Source: Micrasema longulum
Taxonomy: Eukaryota; Arthropoda; Insecta; Trichoptera; Brachycentridae
DNA length: 64,000 nucleotides
Reading direction: 5' to 3'
Assembly: GCA_022494885.1 (NCBI GenBank)
Contig: JAGVSM010001454.1
Coordinates: forward strand, 62,001-126,000
Shown here: positions 35,270 through 48,500 of the stretch, piece after piece
How the letters are laid out: each line of letters starts with the position of its first letter
How positions within the stretch are numbered: the first letter of the stretch is position 1
The notes under the pieces: model-generated
Seen by the model: only the letters and a program-made list of their open reading frames with translations
Databases searched by the model: none
What the model was told of the DNA's origin: nothing
Position numbers and translations under genes: made by a program

Positions 35270-36569
35270 AAACCACGGGAGCAGCAACGACCACTGGCTT
35301 CAGATATTGGTGCTAATGGACGTTTTAGAATGCCGAGGATGATGCCGCAATGGATGGTAAGACGCCATTTTATATTATTTTAAAGTAATACGAGTAATAC
35401 AAGCTGAAAAGACGAAATTGTATGTGTACCTTAAAGGATAAACCGCGGGACTCACATTGAACGAAATATCTAGGAAACAAGATTTCGTGAATGTGCGTGC
35501 GATTGTGCGATTTTTAAAGCATTATGTTTGAGATCACTTTAATCAAAAGTGGACAGACTTCAGATTTTCAATTCAACTTAAAAAGAGCATTTATATGATG
35601 AAAGTGGACTTCGTAGTTTTATTCACGTATAAAATACCGTATTGAGATAATATCTGCATTTTTACCTTCGAAGCAGCAAAAAGTGGACTCCTGTGTTTTA
35701 TCCTCTAAGACTAAGGTACAGATATTATATTTACATATTTTTCTGCTATCCAGTTTTTCATGTACTCGTATCGTCATCATTTCATAAATTATTTTTTAGT
35801 GATTTCTTCGAAAGGGATACATAATTCTAGGCATTTAAGAAGCTAGGTCTTCTTTGGTTTCGCTGAAACTCCAATAATTTTAATGGCGAAAATCAAATTT
35901 CGTTTTTAAATTTTAATTTTATAAAGCACGATTTTAATTTGAGGGCTTGGAAACAATAACGCATTAAGAAAATTTGAATTTTACTGGTGAGGAAAATCTC
36001 TATACAAATCTTTTAAATTCTGTTTTTCGTGGTACATGACTAAATTCAATATAATACATTTTTATTACAATATAATCATCATGAATCAATTTTAATTCTT
36101 ATTCTATTTTTGAATTTTTTCCAACTTCCGTGATACGTCATTCTGGTTTTAGGCACTCTAATTTAATTTGACTATTGTTACATTGTCCCTTTCGCTATCC
36201 AATCTACTAAAATATTTATTAGCCTTTGTTCATAATATATGTGTGTGACGGAAAGTTTTCAAATAAAATATTCTAGTGTACGTACTAACACGCACTAAAT
36301 TTGTATGCTTACTTGGTTCACCGACAAGAGACAATGAAACATTCGAACGCACATACGTATGTATAACATTTCTATTGTTTTATTTATGTTATTTTTGTTT
36401 TAGAGGAATTCTGAGTCTGGGAGGGCTGGCCCCTCGCCCCCTCCGCCCCCTGCCACCCCCGGCTCCGCCAGAAAGGCTCCGCCCTCGCCCGCCTCCCCAG
36501 AGCCGGACTATGAAGTGATCGAGTTCCCCTCACAGCAGTACATGAATGCCAATCTCAACCCCGGGGCAG
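35270..36569 (+). CDS. LUBEL: LUBEL exons: first found, and proline-rich
   Basis: 35270-35356 codes 29 residues ending [10 protein letters not shown], phase 0, after the acceptor ctaccctttccag that directly follows an RTE copy. 36404-36569 continues [20 protein letters not shown] and ends in [12 protein letters not shown], phase 1. The proline-rich stretch may bind SH3 or WW domains (inference). The true start must lie upstream; no convincing ATG exon ending in phase 0 was found. Confidence 0.75.
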
Positions 36570-39500
36570 GTTTGTTAGATTTATTCAGTTTCTGCATGAT
36601 GAACTTCATCCCTACGGGAAACTGGATTTAAAAAATGTTTTCTTACATAAAAGCATCAAATGAGAAAGTTCAGTGTCTTTTTTTAATTTTTTTATTTGTT
36701 AACAGTCTTTTAAACTAAGCAAAAAACAAATTTAAAAAAAATTTACATGTATTTTTAGCGCTATGATTTTTTTATGTTTTGTATTTCTGAAATAAATCCA
36801 CGTGTGACGTCAGAGGTTGTTCTGTGTTAGTTCTTCCCATTGGTTCGTTTACGGTTAGCCAACCGGATATTCTTCACAGCTGTCACATCATTGGTTGGTT
36901 CATATGAACCAGTGATGTCAATAAAGTAGTGCGATTTTAATAAAATATTTTTTATTATTTTTTCGTATATGTTCAAGAAACTTTGCAGTACAATTTAATG
37001 CTCTATTTTTTACCGCGCGCAAGAAAACATTTTTTGTATCCAATTTTCCGTAGGGCTGAAGTTCTTAATTGTGCAGCAAAGTATATTGAAAATGTATGAA
37101 AAAAAAAATATTTATATTTCCATGAAAACGAACTATTTTGACCGACGCTGACGTCACTAATTCGTATGAATCAACCAATGGTAAGAGTGTTGTGAAAGAT
37201 TTCCGGTTTACGATAAGACAACGGACCATCGGCAGAACTGATCGAAAAGAAGCAGAAGAAAACTCGAGGCGTCACACGCGGAGTAATTTCAGAAATAAAA
37301 AACTTTAAAAAATCATGGAGCTGATAATACTATACATAATTTTTTTTTTTTTAAATTTTGGTTTAATTCAATAATCTATTATTAACAGATAAAAAATAAT
37401 TTGAAGAACCCCCAAACTTCCTTATTATCAATTCTGAATTCGTAACCCTCTCAAACATGCAGACTAATATTATAAAACTGTTAACCATTACTTCTAGCCA
37501 ACAATACAAAAAAACACGACGGAAGGCACTGCGACCTGTGCGGGTCATCAGAGCCAGGTGTCCGTTGCCTCAACTGCAATGGGCAGGTGTTTTGTATTTC
37601 CTGTGACGATATGTATCACCGCCATCCCAAGAGGCAAACTCATGTTAGAAAGGTAAGCTGATTTCACGTCAACAACTTTAACCCTTTATAAGACAACTAG
37701 AACAAAGTGGTACATAAATATATCACCGGAATTGAGGTATTTAGTTTCTAATATATCGTGTTAATAATAAATCTTATGTATGTCACAAGAGCATCGTAAT
37801 GACGTACACTGGGAGATCAGCCTTCCACTCAGCCATTTTGAACGCAATAGTATAAGCTGAACAAGCACCATGCCTAACCTTTTTGCGAACCTGTCAAATA
37901 AATTTACACCTGGAAATACCGCCGTGCAAAACGGAAACGGTCAACGCGTTGTCAGATCAGATTAAAGATGGTAAAGAAATTTAAGCAATGAAATGGGAGT
38001 GTGAGAATCCAAGATAAGTCATTTCATGAAAGTGGAGTTAAATTTTAAAAATCAAAGTCGCCCCGCGTTGGGCGCTATTGTGAAGAAATTAAATGGCAGT
38101 GTGCGAATCCAAGATAATCAATTCCATTCATCAATCATGATAAAGTATTTGAATTGTAAAAATAAACTCACTGAACACCATTCGAGCGTTAATAATTTCA
38201 ACTTCCAAACGATTCTCCTGGGTGAATCTGTGAGAGATCTCTAAAAATGGTATACATTTTTGATTTTATGAAATTTCATTCTTGATGGCTGAATTGGTTG
38301 GTAGTTACATCTTGAAAAGGGGGCGTAAGAAACTCGATAAGTCAATTTTGATTTTTTAAATTTTACTGGAGTCGGACTTTTATGAAATGACTTATCTTGG
38401 ATTCTCACACTCCCATTTCATTGCTTCACAATAGATTTATTATGTTTTTAAAAAAACATGTTTATTAGGTTTAACACAAAATATGTGTCCTATAAAGAGT
38501 TAAAAAGTAATTACAAACCGCTAGACAAATCCAACAGATTTTGGAACACTTTTGGAAAAGAAAAATACTGTCAATTGTAATAAGTTTTTTTACTATTATT
38601 ACTAACATTTCATGTTACTCTTGTGTATTTGCATTATGTTTGTTTACATGTTGTTATTCGTTGTCTTATCTGGTTTAGTTTTTTCTATCCTCATCAAAGG
38701 ATAAACCACGGAGTCACATTTGAAATTAATAAAATGTTCAGGTAACAAGATTTTACGATTGTGTAATTTCAAAAACATGGTAACTTTCGGACCAAATGAG
38801 ATAATTTCAATCTATAAAGAACTTCAAGGTAAAATAATGATTACTTTGATAATAAAAGTACATATTAAAAAAGCATATCAAGGACTACTGATGTTTTTTT
38901 GCGTTAAAACTGAGAGTACTTCAGATTTATATTTCAACTTTCAAAAGTATGACGAAAGTGGGCTTCGGTGTTATATTCACGTATAAAATAACTTACTGCA
39001 ATAATTTCTACATTTTAAACTTCTAAACGGCAAAAAGTGGACTCCCTATTTTATCTTTTTCATGTCTTTGTAAAAGGCCTAAAAAAATGCGGAGTCAAAA
39101 ATGAAATGGTCTCTCTATGAGTATAACACATTTTAGATATTTACATGCAATGTTACATTGTAAAGCTCGAGATATCTCGCCTGTGGCACCTAAAGGGTTA
39201 AACTTCTATTTTCAATTTATTGAATAAAAAATACGAATAAATGCTCTCCGTCATTGTTGTGATGCAAAATGGAAATTCTGATTCTTACCTCGTTTGTTTT
39301 CTAGAGTTTTGGAAACGTCGGTCAAGAGAATATCCGCCCCCCTCTTCCCCCAAAAGGAGTATCAACCCCACCAGTTCCGCCCCCTCGTCGAAATAAGGTA
39401 TCATCCGCATGTGAAATATCTTAACATTATTGTAAAAAAAAGTCGATTTTAGGAAATAAAATCGTCATTTTCGGGATTTATTTAAGGGGTCAGCTCATAT

Positions 39501-42500
39501 TTGAATAACATGGCTGTTCCTAGAAAAAATATACAGTAGAACTCCGTTTATCTGAACTCCAGTCATCCGGATTGCCAAATGTCCAGATCGTTATCAGAAA
39601 ATGAAGAATTAAGGATATGCTTTTATTTTCATTTAATTGTGCAATTAACTTTGCTGGACATGTTAAAATAATTTTTTAATGTGGTTCCAATTCGCTGAAT
39701 TATTTCAAAGGCAATAAAATCTGGCACTCATCAATTGGGATAGTTGGAGATTTACTGTACTTATTGCCGATGTTTAATTCTTTACTAATGTCATTAATAT
39801 GAATTGAGAACAAAAGAGACTAGGTACTCGTAGCTTAATAAAAATATGTCTCATTTAATTAACATTTTTAATAGAAATCATTTAAAATATTATTAGGAAT
39901 GGGTAATATTTTATAATATATGCACATTGGCTAAATGCACGTTACTAAAAACATGATTTAAAAAAGCATACTAATCTCCTATAATCTTGCTCGCAAAAAT
40001 ACAACGCCTCTACTAACACATTTAAACTTATAGGTTAAACAACCAATAAGTGTTTTAAAAAATGTAATCATAAAATAATGTCTATATAGCACTATACTCA
40101 ATTATATTCTCACCTTAAAAAACGCATGTACCACATATCATTTTGACTGAATTAAATAGCACCATAAAAATGAAGCATTGAAATACGTTTGATTTTTTAA
40201 AATTGAAATACCTTACTAATTGAATTGCAAAGTGATCACCACACGCGCATGTTTAATTGTCCATAAATAATAATATAAAAATAAATCATTCGAACATAAA
40301 GTAATTTCTAAATGTTTATATTCCACAATATTATTATTTCAGTAAAATATTCTTATTGTATATAAAATTTATAATAATCTTATTTTAATAACTATATCCA
40401 TACAACTTTTAAACGTAGATATTAATAAATATACATTTATGTATTTTCTTAATTATTTTTATTATCTTTAAATTTAAAATAATTAAAGACCTGTGATTCC
40501 TAAACGTTTTTTGTTACTTGTGACAATATTGTGATATTAACATGTGCTGTAAAACTTGCGCTATTTGAGAAATATTTTTGCTATCTCTCCTTAATTTATA
40601 AAAAAATTATTTAAATCTTATGGCGCAAGTTAAATATTATAAAATAACTATTGTAATGTAATTACCGCTTTTGGTCCCTCTATTTAATAAATGTGAAATA
40701 AACAAATAACAAATACATAATAATTTTTATTTCAATGTATTGAACACTATCCAATGAATAGGTAGTAATAAATTGATTTTCAATGCAATTTGTAATGCGT
40801 ATGAAAATTGCAAACACGAATGCATAAATAAGAAGAAATTATGTCATTTAAAAAACAAAAAACGTTCACTTCACTAAGGAACAGTATAAAAAAAATGCAG
40901 TAAGGTGCAAAAATTCACAAAGTTGGTGATTTGAATGGAAAAAAATATGTATTTTTTAAACAACCTTCACTGATCCCTCGATTTACGCTGTACGTCAAAT
41001 TCTTCTAAGCGTTCTGATTCGTTTCAGAATCCGCGTATCTTTTATACTCATCAATAAATTGTAAATTTTAGTTTAGAGACGACCTTTACATACCATAAGG
41101 AATTATTAATTAAAATATTAAATTAATATTTATCATTTTCAAATGAATCAACAATGTGTGAAAATAATGAACGAATTGGTCTTTAGTAACTATTTACTAT
41201 TTCCGTCTCCGAAACTTTATAGAATATTTGAATTGTTATATTCAGAAAACCATAAGACAACAGAAGCATGTTTCAGGCGTCTACAAAAAAACTATTTACT
41301 GACTATTCGGTTGTATGGAAGCGTCTACTTTTTTATTACGATTTCATAAAAAAGAATAAGCATTTTTATTTTATCAATAAATAGACGGTTAGGGGAATTT
41401 CATATTTTTAAAAAGAATTTTAATCATTTCATTTTATACAATTCCTTCAATAGATCAGCGTGTTAAAGGAAGATAAGTCGTAACGCAAATCGAGGGATAA
41501 ATGTGGTTGATGGGGTGTACTCTGATGGAGAATACGTGAGTTTGCTCTTCATTCTTATAAATGTGAAATGGCACCTATCATAAGGACTTTTTGAGCAGGT
41601 TTCATCACGAAATGATAACATCGGAGGTTCCCTTAGAAATGTTGCTAGCCCAATAAACGATAGAGCAGCGACGATACAAAGAATGTCGTCTCGAGCACTG
41701 CCGGCTGTTCCGAGTACTCAATTTAACAGTGAGTACCTTATATTCAATATTTACAGCAATCAAAAATACTAACAACAAATGTCAATGACTTACAGATCAG
41801 AGGCTCGAACCCCACTCTACCACAACTTGATTACCATTTTCTAATAGTGAGTTGTTTAGAACTCAACAATGTTAAAAGTATGTCCAAATGTTGGTAGACA
41901 TGCTGTATTTCCTCCCTAGGGAGTTATTTTTTTGAGAAGGGAATATAGATGTCTAGGAATTTAAAAGGCTAATGACCTGTTATTGGCTGATTTAAAAGTG
42001 GCAACTTAAACCAGCCTATGACAGGTCATAAGCCCTGTAAATGCCTAGGCTTCCATGTTCCCTTCTCAAAAATGTTTTTCCTTTCTGTTGCAACAAATTT
42101 AGATGTTCAGAACTCTTTTAAAACGGCCCCATAACACGAAATATATGGGTAAATCTTATGAATGCAAATATTATTTTTTATAATATTAAAAATGTTATTA
42201 TAATGTCATTTATTCTTATAACAAAGCTTGACTCAAAGCTTGTGAGCTGATATTATCTGTAAAAATCATCACATTTCAAAATACGTATATTTGCCATGGC
42301 CTACTTAAATATTTCTAATATGCAAAAATATTATAAAAGAAAATAGAAATAAAGATACATACAAAATAAATCATTTCTATATTATGTCGAAGAAATAACT
42401 GAATAAAAAATCACGAACAGGTCAGTACAAAGTTCACTTTTGCAAAGAAAGTCACCGTGCAAAGCTGAGCACGCCTGTATCTTACTTGTAAATATAAAAC

Positions 42501-45500
42501 AGATTATGTATAAGGCACATTAGAATTATGTTTATTTATTGTTATAATTATAATTACACAAATATGTAACGTATTTTTTCAGCAATGGGAAGACATGAAT
42601 TACCCCCTAAAATGCTTTCAAAGGAAAACCAAGCAATTGCCAACTCTGCTCTCCAGCAAAGGTACAAACGCCACCAGGAAATGATGAGAGGGACAACACC
42701 GGATTTATCGCAAGATTTTGCAAATATGAATATTCAAGGAAATCGTAAAATTCAGGTCAATATATTTATTATAATGTATGCTTAATTACCCGATTTGCAG
42801 TTGATTCCCTTTCCTCAAATACTACAAACTAGAAACCATTTGATTTTCTTTATCTCCCAGTATCCTTCACCAGAGCGTAGATACCATTCTTCTTTATCCG
42901 GTATTTATTTTCATCTACAACTTCCTGTCATGTCATAAACTTCAAATGATATTTATTGTTTAGACTAAAAAAACTCTACCGTATTGGAACTGATCCACTT
43001 TCTCTAATTGTGAATCTTGGATTTTTGTTATCTGTCCAATTAACAAACAAGCAGTGCACTTATCATTTTGTACAATATGACTTTCATAGTTGCCTGCTAA
43101 GGTTTTCTCTTCCTGGCAATGATGAATAATCGGCTGTTCTTTTGAATTATACCAACGCTTTTTTCAAGGACATGTGTTTTTTTAAAGATCGCACTTTTCA
43201 TGCAAACAACTTCCTTTTAAAACTGTTCCGCAAAATACACTTTTAAAAGTGTACTTATTTAATGAATCTACACGCTTTTATTATTTCAGATGTCAAATGA
43301 AAATGAAAAGTGGAACTCTGTGCAGAACAGGAAGTTTTCAAATGTCTCCGATCAAGGAGCTTTTACAAGCGGTCGATTCCAGGACCCAAATTTCAATGAT
43401 GCAAGTGATTTTGATCCGAATACCGTGCCGAGTGCCCCAAGTCCTCAGAGATCTCTAAAGAGAGGAGCGATGAGTGCTTCGGTGTTTGACTTGAACAGTA
43501 CTGGAGCACTTCCACCTCATCAGCATATGCCGCAACAGATTCTTGGTCCAATGACACAAGTAAGTTTGTTTATTGTTATAATTTACGTTTACACTGTGCC
43601 ATAAAGTGCTAAATATTGTATTGCAAGATATTCCAATGTATTTTTTGCTTATAAACGCTGTTTTATTTCGAAAAACGAGAGGAAAACCTTTTTGTCAAAT
43701 TTAAACTATCGCCTTTATTTTTAACTAAAAAAATCGGAAACTTAGTATCCACATATTTTCAACGAAAATGATTTTTTGTAATTAATAGGTTTTGTTATGT
43801 ACCAAGCCGATATTTTTAATGTTACGATTATTACAGGCCCAGTCAATGGCACAGCTGGGTGGATGCGTGAACTGTCAGCACCATACACCGAACATGGCTG
43901 GACCAGGTCAGTCCATGGAGTGGCTTCCCTGGGCGGGCCGCTACGGGAGCAATATGAGTCTCAACCTTCCCAACATGGGGCCTGATGGTTTCCCTCATTC
44001 CCCCATGTGGATGAGTCCATGGGGAATGCCCATGTACCCTGCCGCTATGCTACCACCACAACATAATGGTAAATACGAAATATTAGTAATAGTTTTAGCC
44101 TTCACTTTCCTTATTATCTAAATTAAAAGTTAATCTACTTGAGTAAGAACAAATAGTTACCAACCTGAATCGATAAAAGAAATCATTGTACTTTTCTTAT
44201 TACAGGAATGAATAGACCAGGCACGATGAGCAGAACCCATTCGCGAATGAATTCGAGAGCTGGTTCGCCAACGGCCAGTATAAGGTCCAGAAGATCGAGA
44301 ACTAGTAGAAGAACCAACGTCGAACCTGAAGACATATCGGATGACGAAGACGATCGAAGATCTTCTACAAGAAGATCGAGCGTTAGATCTGATAGAAGAA
44401 AACACTCTCAGTCCAGTTCCGATTTTCCTAAGGAAAGTATATTACGATCACCTAATATTCAACACGATGTGAGACCCAGTCCAACTTCTGAACGGAAACA
44501 ATATCCTCGCCGTACAAGTGACACGTCAGATGGTAAATCTTCCATTCGTGTCGGTGCAGAATTTCACCGACCTAAGAGTCGCTCGTCTATAGCAAAAGAG
44601 ATAACGAGTACTAGCACATATACCTCTTCGGATATTGATTCAGATATAAAAAGTATACATAAAGAAGACGTTTTGCATGTAGACAACATAGAAGATAAAA
44701 TGGAAGCACCTCCTCCCCCTACACCACAGCATCCGTGGGTGTGTGAATATTGTACATATGTCAATTCTGCAGGGACACGAGTGTGCGACGTCTGCTGTAA
44801 AACTTCCACTGCACCACCTATATGCTCAGCGAGTATTCCCAAGATTGAAAAACGATCCGATGGAAGAAAAATGTCCAGCGGAGAAAGTTGCTCTTATGAT
44901 TACACCGATAGCGAGGCTGGCACTCGGCAGAGGCCTTCTTCACGTAAAGCGGCACCTAAAGCTTCCCCAGAAACAGATTCCAATGAAGAATCGAATTTAC
45001 AAATTGCCAAAGGTAGGCTCAGAAAAATATCATTTTACCCTGGTACAAAGTAGTGTGACAGTTAGTTCCCCGAGACTCCATTCCTGTGCTTGTGTTTTTG
45101 TATTTTAGAATAACTGCCTTTGTGTTATCACACAATCAAATATATTTACAAACTTCGTCAATACATTCAACTTCGCGCTTGTTACATCATATAATGAACA
45201 GTAAGTTCTTGTGTAAACAGAAATAATTTTCCTTACTCCGAAGACTGTAAATATGATGAAAGATTAATAAAAAATATTTAAGAAATAAAAAGACTTATTT
45301 GCTTAAGCCATGGTATAATTTATAGGTGAAAAGAATGATGTGAGATCTTCAGCATCTCTGAAAAAAGACGAAAGGACACTATCTCCGATGTCTGAAACTG
45401 TTAAAAGTGTAGAAGAAGACAATCCGAAAGTTTCCAGGATATCAGAAAGTAATATCGTGGTTAGGGTTAAGAACCTCAGTCGTAAGCCTCAAACTGAAAA

Positions 45501-48500
45501 AATATCCACCGGCTGTGGACCATCACCTCCGAGAGAAACAGAACCATCGAAGTCTTCTCACATTCAAGAGAGTGGTGATATAAATCGTTCTAAAACTCCT
45601 TTATCAGATATTGTAAAAAAAGAAACAACATCCACTGGAACTTCTCCTTTACCTCAAAGTATATCTACACAGGTACGATGTTTATTGAATAGACAAACAT
45701 AAATATACACAATTTAAATATAATGAAAACGTACATAAACATCTTAGATTTCGGACTTAAAACGCCATTCACAGTTTACCAATTCAATTACTGCTAATTT
45801 ATAAAATTAATTTTCATTGACAGACATACGACGTTATTCAAAACAAAAAAGAATTCTTCGATTCATCAACCAAAAACGATGGTAATGAAAGTGTTAAAAC
45901 AAAATCAACTGGAACTGGAAAGTCTAAACGTTTTAATAAACCTTTGAAAAGATCAAATTCACTGCACAACTCCAGAGTAAATGATGATGACCAGTGGACA
46001 AACTCGCACAAAAGTGATCGATCTCTGAGTCGCATGTCTTATTCGAGCGATACACACGTGAGTTGATAAACACAGATAATGTATTTTTATATTTTATTTC
46101 TAATTTTAAATGTTTGTCTAAAATTTCAGAGTATTCCCACAACTCCTCCGAGAGATGAAAGCCCTTCTCCATTTAATAGATTTAATAATTTCCCTCCTAA
46201 TGAAATGAAACAGCTTGGGCATTTGGGACCCATGAGAAGTCGGTCCAACTCACTCTTAGCCACTAATTTTGGGATGGGGAGTGGAGTGCCGACTTCTTAC
46301 AGAAGTACAATGGATCTACGGAAGCCAGAATTATACAGAGATGAACAATGGAGAAATAATTATGTTGATCCATTTTTGTACAATCAAATGGTGAAATAAT
46401 TTATGTTTTTAATAGTATTATTTTTTTTTTTTCAAATCAATATTATAATTTAACATTTTTCAATGTTTAAATATGTATTTTATTACATATATTTTACACA
46501 TATAAATATATTTATATATATATATATACATATATATCATTATGATTATGATGGAATTGTTTTGTGTGGCGATCAATTTTGCAAGCTTTTTCGTTAGTAG
46601 TTTTAGATGCATTTTTTGAACATGCATAGAGTGAAATTACTAATTTTTCAAATCAATCGTATATTAATATTAATAATCTTTGTAATTTTGACAGAATGAT
46701 TTCGGTGGCTACCCAGGAGACCCCCAGGCTCGTGATATGTCACGTAACTTCATGATGGAGCAACTAATCCACAGAAGACAGAGTGATGTGATGAAATCGC
46801 AAGGAATGGAATTAGTGAAGCTCTTAAGAGTAAGTTAACAAAAATTTTAACATTCGTTTATAAAAAGTCTGACAAAACATCGTTAATCATCATCATTCCC
46901 TTATCCCCCTATGGTGCATATCCCCTTATCCTCCAATTCGAGGGTGTAAGAGATCAACTGGAATTATACACCAGTGACATTAATTGTGGAAACATTTAGT
47001 AAAATTAGAATTCATTTGTCATCTTAGTCAGTTTTTTTTACTTGCAGGAAGCGGAACTGAACAATTTTTCTGCGGAAGAGCTTCAAATCGCAATGACGAG
47101 TTGCGGTACCCAAAATCCAATTACTTGGTTGAAAGACAATTGGTCTCAGATGGTCGAAACTGTCCTCACAGTGGCAACGAATTACGGAAGGGAGAGCAAG
47201 GAAAATAATGTCGGCACGATATCTCACATTGAAGCCAGAGACGCCTTAAAAAAGCACAAAGGAAGTGTTTGGCAAGCCGTCACTGAATGCGTTGAACAAA
47301 GACAAAAGAAGGTAAAAAAGTCCAAATGAAAACTATTTTCCTGCATTTTATACATATTTACCTCTTTCCTCCATCAACCCGTCCTGTCCCAAGGCAGGAA
47401 TTTATTCAAAACCTCCCTGAAAATATTTTTGTTAATAATAAAATCGCGGTGTATAATAAACTTTTTTGCTTTTTGCCAGTGTCATGTTTATTTAAACTAT
47501 TCGTAGCTCAATTACAAATAATTATCGAAGTGCTTAAAAACATGCTAAGCATTTGCGCGATCACAACGAACAATAATGAACATGCTTGTTATCGCAGTCA
47601 TAAGTCAACGCGTGTGTAATCTCTAAGTCAACGCTCGTGTCGGTTTGTTTTTTGTTTTCCTCGTAAATAAATACAGTTCGTTGGCGAAAAATCGGCGTTT
47701 ACTATAAACAATAATACAGTATATTGCATTTGCAAAATAGTAAGGAGTATCTAATACAAAAAAGTGAAAATTAAATTACAATTACTATGGCGACTGCTTT
47801 ATTTGACATTTGGCTTGCCAACCGCCGGCTAAATGCAATAAATAGCATGATAAATAGTAAATAAATAAATAAAAATAGCAGTTTTGGAATATTTTCCATA
47901 TTTACACCGGTGAAGTTCAAATATGTGATTGCGCAGAAACGCGAAACGTAAAAATTTTGACATTTAATATTAGGTGTTCACGGATGTTGCATTGTGATCG
48001 CGAATACGATAATCATCCATGGTGAGAAATTGTCATCACGTCGCTAATGCTAATAAGCATGTCGATAGTTATTTGTGATTGAGCTACAGATTTTTTCCCT
48101 TGCACAAGATTACAGGTTCCGAATTTAGTTACAAACTTATTTTACTCACTGAAAATAAAAACACATGTTTCAGAAGTTTTTTTTAATCAATTATCTTATT
48201 TAGATCAAGGGTATGGAAATTCGAAAGGCAGGACAAATCAAACGTTTTAACAATTTGTAATGTTAAAAAAAATATATATTTGTGCATTTAACTAAACTGT
48301 ACTATATACAAAAACGAAATTGCATATTCTGTGAACAATATCCAGAAAACGAATTTTCCAAAAAATTATGAGTTATCAATTTGCCATTATATGCTGTGTT
48401 TAAATAATTAAACGGACCGAGATTTTTTTTAACATCTAAGAACATTGTATCTAATTTACATAGTTTACTTGAAATTGTGCTTTTTAAATGTCTTCATGGA

